NCBI RefSeq assembly: GCF_004364125.1
Contig: NZ_SNZV01000006.1
Location: forward strand, 348,674-412,673
DNA from: Sphingobacterium paludis
GTDB lineage: Bacteria > Bacteroidota > Bacteroidia > Sphingobacteriales > Sphingobacteriaceae
Direction: 5' to 3'
Length of the DNA: 64,000 bases
Below the pieces are notes generated by a model. It was not told the origin of the DNA. It saw only the letters and a program-made list of their open reading frames with translations, and did not search any database. This document shows positions 60,069 to 64,000 of the stretch, piece by piece; positions within the stretch are counted from its first letter, which is position 1, and the number at the start of each line of letters is the position of its first letter. The position numbers were made by a program, and so were the translations under genes.

Positions 60069-61931
60069 ATGAAAAGACTAATCATTACCACATTTTTTTC
60101 CATTTTCCTACTGCTGACCTATGGACAGGCCGTGGATCAAACGTATATAAAAAACAATTACACAAAAATCGAAGAGTACATCACGATGCGGGACGGTGTA
60201 CGACTATTTACGTCTATTTACATCCCTAAAGACCAAAGCCAAAAGTATCCTATCATGCTCAATCGTACGCCTTACACTGTGGCTCCTTATGGCACGGAAG
60301 ATGTTAAACCCTACCTTGGAAATTTTCCGGAAATGACTAAAGCGGGCTATATATTCGTGTATCAAGATGTGCGCGGACGATGGATGAGTGAAGGGACCTA
60401 TGAAAATATAAGACCGACGCGCAGCAAAGAAAATGGACAAAAAATTGATGAAAGCACGGATACGTATGACACCATCGACTGGCTTGTTAAAAACGTAAAA
60501 AACAATAACGGCAAAGTAGGGATGTATGGAATATCTTACCCTGGCTTCTATGCTACAGCAGCCCTTATCGGCAGCCACCCTGCCTTGAAAGCTGTATCGC
60601 CACAGGCTCCGGTGACAGATTGGTTTATTGGTGATGATTTTCACCATGGGGGCGCGCTCTTTTTAATGGATGCTTTTCGCTTTATGTACAGCTTTGATGC
60701 ACCTCGTCCAAAACCTATCACCAATGCCGATGCTCCCAAAGGCTTTCAGCTTGATTCAAAAGACTACTATCGGTTCTTTTTAGCTAACCCAACGCTCGCT
60801 GGGCTAAAAGCCAAATATTTAGATCATACCGTCAAATTCTGGGATGATCTTGCAAAGCATAGCGTTAGGGATACATTTTGGACCAGCAGAACCGTCACGG
60901 AACATCTAGGTACCGTGAAGCCCGCGGTGTTGGTTGTTGGCGGACTATTTGACGCGGAAGACACCTACGGCGCTTTTGAAACGTATAAACAAATTGAAAA
61001 ACGAAGCCCTAAAAATAACAGCGTACTCGTCGCTGGGCCTTGGTACCATGGCGGCTGGGTACGCGCAGAAGGCGACTCCTTCGGCGATATTCGTTTTGGT
61101 GAAAAAACGAGTCTGTACTACCAAAAAGAAATTGAGCTCCCGTTTTTCGAGTACCACTTGAAAAGTAAAGGAAATTTCAAGCCGGCCGAAGCAACCGTAT
61201 ACCTCACGGGTGCTAACACCTGGAAAAAGTTTCAGCAATGGCCTCCTGTTGATAGGAAGGAAAAAACTTTTTTCCTCACATCGGATGGGAAGCTCACCAC
61301 GGATGCTAATGTGTCTAGCGAAGATCATTTGGTCTACGGCAGCGATCCGAACAAACCCGTGCCCTTTCAGGAAGGCATCATAACGGACAGAACGCGCGAA
61401 TACATGCTGGCAGACCAGCGATTTGTAGCCAACCGTCCTGATGTTGTGCTGTTTGAAAGCGATGTGCTAACAGAAGACCTTACCGTAGTCGGGCCTGTTC
61501 ACGCAAATCTAATTGTTTCTATGACGGGTACCGATGCAGATTTCGTAGTTAAACTGATCGACGTATATCCAGACAGCAGCAACGCTACATCTCCGCGCGA
61601 TGAGAAAACAGTGATGTCAAACTACCAAATGCTTGTGCGGGGCGAGGTACTTCGTGGAAAATTCAGGGACAGTTACAGCGAGCCAAAAGCCTTTGTTCCA
61701 AACCAGAAAACACCAGTTAATGTGCAACTCCCCGATGTAGCACACACCTTTAAAAAAGGACATAAGCTGATGATTCAAATTCAACATTCGTGGTTTCCTT
61801 TAGTCGACCGAAATCCAAATCAATTTATAGATATCTATAAGGCAGAAGAAAAGGATTTTATCAAGAACGAACACAGGCTGTACTTCTCCAAAGAAAGCCC
61901 AAGCCGTATCAGTTTCGGTATCATAAATTAA
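60069..61931 (+). CDS. Secreted CocE/NonD-family hydrolase (X-Pro dipeptidyl-peptidase S15-like)
   Basis: This family includes X-Pro dipeptidyl-peptidases, cocaine esterase and alpha-amino-acid ester hydrolases. The 620-residue protein has a signal peptide (MKRLIITTFFSIFLLLTYGQ), an alpha/beta hydrolase core with the nucleophile Ser 156 in GMYGISYPG, an Asp in GGLFDAEDTYG and His in GPWYHGGW, and a C-terminal jellyroll domain (about 380-620: TDADFVVKLIDVYP; KLMIQIQHSWFPL). The fold and residues fit an ester or peptide hydrolase of the alpha-amino-acid ester hydrolase type. The substrate is not known. It is a single gene followed by a terminator shared with the convergent S10 peptidase. Confidence 0.9.
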   Translation: MKRLIITTFFSIFLLLTYGQAVDQTYIKNNYTKIEEYITMRDGVRLFTSIYIPKDQSQKYPIMLNRTPYTVAPYGTEDVKPYLGNFPEMTKAGYIFVYQDVRGRWMSEGTYENIRPTRSKENGQKIDESTDTYDTIDWLVKNVKNNNGKVGMYGISYPGFYATAALIGSHPALKAVSPQAPVTDWFIGDDFHHGGALFLMDAFRFMYSFDAPRPKPITNADAPKGFQLDSKDYYRFFLANPTLAGLKAKYLDHTVKFWDDLAKHSVRDTFWTSRTVTEHLGTVKPAVLVVGGLFDAEDTYGAFETYKQIEKRSPKNNSVLVAGPWYHGGWVRAEGDSFGDIRFGEKTSLYYQKEIELPFFEYHLKSKGNFKPAEATVYLTGANTWKKFQQWPPVDRKEKTFFLTSDGKLTTDANVSSEDHLVYGSDPNKPVPFQEGIITDRTREYMLADQRFVANRPDVVLFESDVLTEDLTVVGPVHANLIVSMTGTDADFVVKLIDVYPDSSNATSPRDEKTVMSNYQMLVRGEVLRGKFRDSYSEPKAFVPNQKTPVNVQLPDVAHTFKKGHKLMIQIQHSWFPLVDRNPNQFIDIYKAEEKDFIKNEHRLYFSKESPSRISFGIIN

Positions 61932-61942
61932 GCTTTTCAGCA

Positions 61943-61980
61943 CAAAAAAAACCTAGTCAACGTGTGGCTAGGTTTTTTTT
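61943..61980. terminator. Terminator between the CocE-like and S10 peptidase genes
   Basis: A stem (61944-61957 with 61967-61980) with A8 and T8 ends and one G-U pair has a short loop. It lies between convergent genes and works in both directions. Confidence 0.85.
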
Positions 61981-61991
61981 ATACGGCAGTA

Positions 61992-63473
61992 TTATTTTCC
62001 GTACTTGGCTGGTTGGTTATCCGGGACAGTCGTCTTTTGAATAAACTGCCGGATATCCTCGGTTGCCTGAATCAGGTCGTCTTTACGTAAATACATCATG
62101 TGCCCGCTCTTGTACGCTTTAAAACTCATTCGGGAAGATAATCTACCGGAAGGATCCATTTGCCACATATTATATTTCGCATTGAAGTAATCCGTCGCAC
62201 CATCGAAATAGCCCGACTGTACCATCAGGTGCAAATAGGGATTTGCGGCCATCGCCTGACGTAAATTTAACCCGGTGTTATCATTACTTCTATCCCAAGG
62301 ATGCACAGGCCCGAATACATTATATTTCACATCCGTTTTATAATTCAATTCGTTCCAGAAATAATAATTCACCGCTGGTGTGAAGGCATGCAACCAAGAA
62401 GTCAACTCGGCATTGTAATCGGGCCGCTCACCAGCATCTCGCAAGTCGATTCCTAAATAGCGGGAGTCGAGCCTTCCGATGGTATACCCTTCTTTTCGCA
62501 TCAGCTCCTTCCAGAACAAAGCCGTGGATATATCCAGATTATTCTGACTAACGACTTCTTTTGCCAATGCCGTGTAGCTGGCAACTTGCTGCACGACTTT
62601 CTCCCTTTCCGTTGTAGAGATGGAGGAGCCACGCGCGATTGCGGGCAGAAAGACATTCAATGTATACTGTTCCACCTCGGCCAAGAGGCTTTCCAAATCG
62701 CGCTGCTGCAGCTGCGCATCTAGCTTTTTATGGTACCAGGCAGCAGCTGTAAAGTAAGGCAAACGCAAGGCAGCATCCATGGCACCATCGCGTTTTATAC
62801 CCAGATCCGTTGGCGAAACCAGCATCACACCATTTAAATACATCCATTGCGCATTTTGCAACTCCAGCGCCAGGCCGGAAACCCGGGTTGTACCATAACT
62901 TTCTCCAATGAGATATTTAGGAGAGGTCCATCGATTGTGTCGCGTCACAAAGGTATTGAGCCATTCCGCCAGATACCGAATATCAGCATTGGTTCCGAAA
63001 AACAAACCGCGGTCAGCTTTCTCATCTACCACACGCGAGTATCCCGTGTTGATCGGGTTCACGTAGACGATATCAGCCACATCCAATATAGAATATGGAT
63101 TTTCTTTGATACCATAAGGCTGCACGGGATATCCCTCCTCGTCGATATTTAATAACCGAGGACCGGTATAAGCGAGTTCCATCCATACCGATGCAGATCC
63201 CGGCCCACCATTAAAAGATATCAGTAGTGGCCGGTGTGCGAGATCACGCACATCATCTCGAGTATAGTAGCTATACTGTACCGTTGCCAATACCTTACCC
63301 GCTGCATCCCAGACGGGTTGCGTGCCCGCTTTGGCAGTATACGTGAAACGCTGTCCCTTTACGGTTATCTGATGCTTTGTTATAATGGCACTATCAACTG
63401 GCGGAATACGCTGAGCGTAGGCGTTTGTAGCTCCCAAAAAAAGTAAAATCGAAAAGATGATGGTTTGTTTCAT
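61992..63473 (-). CDS. Secreted S10-family serine carboxypeptidase
   Basis: S10 peptidases remove C-terminal amino acids at acidic pH. The 493-residue protein has a signal peptide (MKQTIIFSILLFLGATNAYA), the oxyanion segment FNGGPGSAS (88-95), the nucleophile Ser 192 in LIGESYGTTR, the Asp in GYFDGATDY and the His in YKSGHMMYL. The catalytic triad is intact. It probably acts in the periplasm or outside the cell. It is next to another secreted hydrolase in convergent position and has no close operon partners. The upstream region towards the 5S gene holds only repeats. Confidence 0.93.
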   Translation of the reverse strand: MKQTIIFSILLFLGATNAYAQRIPPVDSAIITKHQITVKGQRFTYTAKAGTQPVWDAAGKVLATVQYSYYTRDDVRDLAHRPLLISFNGGPGSASVWMELAYTGPRLLNIDEEGYPVQPYGIKENPYSILDVADIVYVNPINTGYSRVVDEKADRGLFFGTNADIRYLAEWLNTFVTRHNRWTSPKYLIGESYGTTRVSGLALELQNAQWMYLNGVMLVSPTDLGIKRDGAMDAALRLPYFTAAAWYHKKLDAQLQQRDLESLLAEVEQYTLNVFLPAIARGSSISTTEREKVVQQVASYTALAKEVVSQNNLDISTALFWKELMRKEGYTIGRLDSRYLGIDLRDAGERPDYNAELTSWLHAFTPAVNYYFWNELNYKTDVKYNVFGPVHPWDRSNDNTGLNLRQAMAANPYLHLMVQSGYFDGATDYFNAKYNMWQMDPSGRLSSRMSFKAYKSGHMMYLRKDDLIQATEDIRQFIQKTTVPDNQPAKYGK

Positions 63474-63594
63474 TACGTTGATAATTAAGCAAGTAGTTAT
63501 GTAATCCTAATAACGCATTTTTTTTAATGTTTACCTACTGTTCACAAGAATTTTACGACAATACGTTGGGGGCTTTAGTCGGGGGTGCGTAATG

Positions 63595-63711
63595 ATTATA
63601 GATTTTAGTAGATAGTACGTAGTAGGTAGATTGGGTAATGCTTATTGGGTAGCGCGTAATGGGATATTATAGATTTTAGTGTATAGCACGTAGTAGGTAG
63701 ATTGGGTAGTG
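63595..63711. repeat. Two direct copies of a 71-base AT-rich unit
   Basis: The unit starting ATTATAGATTTTAGT occurs at 63595 and again at 63666 (period 71) and continues with TACGTAGTAGGTAGATTGGG or a one-base variant. A weaker third copy of the ATAATAGATTTTAGTG part lies at 63829-63844. No gene is seen in this region. Confidence 0.75.
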
Positions 63712-63749
63712 GGTAAAGCGAATTGAGATATGAAGTGTCTTACAGTGGA

Positions 63750-63790
63750 CGTCCTTGCGAGCCAGAGGTACGAGGGCGCGGCAATCTTGC
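63750..63790. repeat. REP-like element of the TTGCGAG...GGCAATCT type
   Basis: CGTCCTTGCGAGCC at 63750 and GCGGCAATCTTGC at 63778 frame a GC-rich centre and can form a weak imperfect hairpin. The form is like interspersed palindromic elements seen in other bacterial genomes. Confidence 0.5.
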
Positions 63791-63930
63791 TTGTTGAGTA
63801 GTGAGTAGTGCGTATGGCGTATTGAGATATAATAGATTTTAGTGTTTCATTGTAGGATCTGCTACCAGGCACAATCCTTTTGAATTTTCACTTTTAACTT
63901 TTTAATTTTTACTTTTTACTTTTTAAAAAA

Positions 63931-63960
63931 CAAAAGCCCGTTATCTTTCGACAACGGGCT
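63931..63960 (-). terminator. rRNA operon terminator
   Basis: On the minus strand AGCCCGTT pairs with AACGGGCT (63953-63960 with 63935-63942), with an inner GTTGTCGAAAGATAAC stem, followed by a T-run. It lies 13 bases past the 5S 3' end. Confidence 0.85.
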
Positions 63961-63972
63961 CCGTATTAAATT

Positions 63973-64000
63973 CGGCACCGACCTACTCTCCCACCTGTTA
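63973..64000 (-). rRNA. 5S rRNA, 3' end only
   Basis: The minus strand reads AACAGGTGGGAGAGTAGGTC then GGTGCCG before the terminator, the conserved 3' end of bacterial 5S rRNA. Only about 28 bases are inside the window; the rest of the rRNA operon must lie to the right. Confidence 0.88.

Larger units (their letters stand above)
63474..63930. other. Gene-free intergenic region before the rRNA operon
   Basis: It holds the 71-base direct repeats, the REP-like element and a pyrimidine-rich low-complexity stretch near 63885-63925 (repeated CTTTTTA-type words). A 76-codon minus-strand frame (63642-63872) runs straight through the repeats and is not a credible gene. Confidence 0.7.

Noticed and set aside
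63642..63872. 76-codon minus-strand open frame
   Set aside because: It runs through the direct repeats and the REP-like element; the product is low-complexity and repeat-derived with no gene-like features.
1..64000. CRISPR arrays and insertion sequences
   Set aside because: No regularly spaced repeat set, Cas gene or transposase frame was recognised; the only direct repeats are the 71-base units near the right edge.

Overview
The window looks like chromosome of a member of the Bacteroidota, most likely order Sphingobacteriales (Sphingobacterium/Pedobacter relatives). The evidence is a SusC/SusD pair, Bacteroidota-type LptD, MlaD and TamB proteins, a BT_3928-family protein, DUF4252 lipoproteins controlled by an ECF sigma factor, and many promoters of the TTG-N19/20-TAnnTTTG type with no Shine-Dalgarno sequences. 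Genus is inferred from protein resemblance only. No insertion sequence, prophage, integrase or CRISPR array was recognised.

Layout. Positions 1-1080 hold the end of a str-type operon (C-terminal part of fusA, then rpsJ) closed by a strong terminator; the usual rplC/S10 cluster does not follow. Positions 1.1-10.4 kb hold an outer-membrane barrel, tRNA-Cys with a 59-residue basic protein, cutC, a TonB protein, tsaD and the very large divergent tamB. Positions 10.6-15.6 kb hold a SusC/SusD pair whose SusC has a duplicated N-terminal domain. Positions 15.7-27.8 kb hold tex, tatA, a MATE pump, a 2-oxoacid dehydrogenase E2, cinA and an envelope block (lptD, amidase, MlaD-like). Positions 27.8-33.5 kb are sparser: a beta-lactamase-fold hydrolase, a deaminase, and an ECF sigma factor followed by an unrecognised lipoprotein, separated by long gene-free stretches.

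Positions 33.5-38.4 kb hold an S9 peptidase, creD and a membrane-protein/winged-helix regulator operon; creD and that operon carry the same 17-bp inverted repeat, suggesting one small regulon. tRNA-Leu, tig and a GNAT follow. Positions 40.7-49.2 kb hold two unknown secreted proteins, cysE-cysM, a tightly overlapping DUF4269/HipA-like kinase/DUF3037 operon, and a DUF1599/BT_3928/aroK/glycerophosphodiesterase operon. Positions 49.5-57.7 kb hold an outer-membrane barrel, a GH43 lipoprotein, a CoA transferase, an AraC regulator with a DUF1080 lipoprotein, rpsT, a TrmH-type methyltransferase and sucD. Positions 57.8-63.5 kb hold a four-gene sigma/anti-sigma/DUF4252/DUF4252 operon and two secreted hydrolases. 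The right edge enters the 3' end of a 5S rRNA on the minus strand, so an rRNA operon lies beyond the window; a short direct-repeat and REP-like region lies before it.

The best candidates for something undescribed are the DUF4269-HipA-like-DUF3037 operon, which appears to be transcribed without a leader, and the creD/winged-helix operator pair. Most other content is ordinary housekeeping or envelope biology. All assignments come from reading the sequence; no database search was run.
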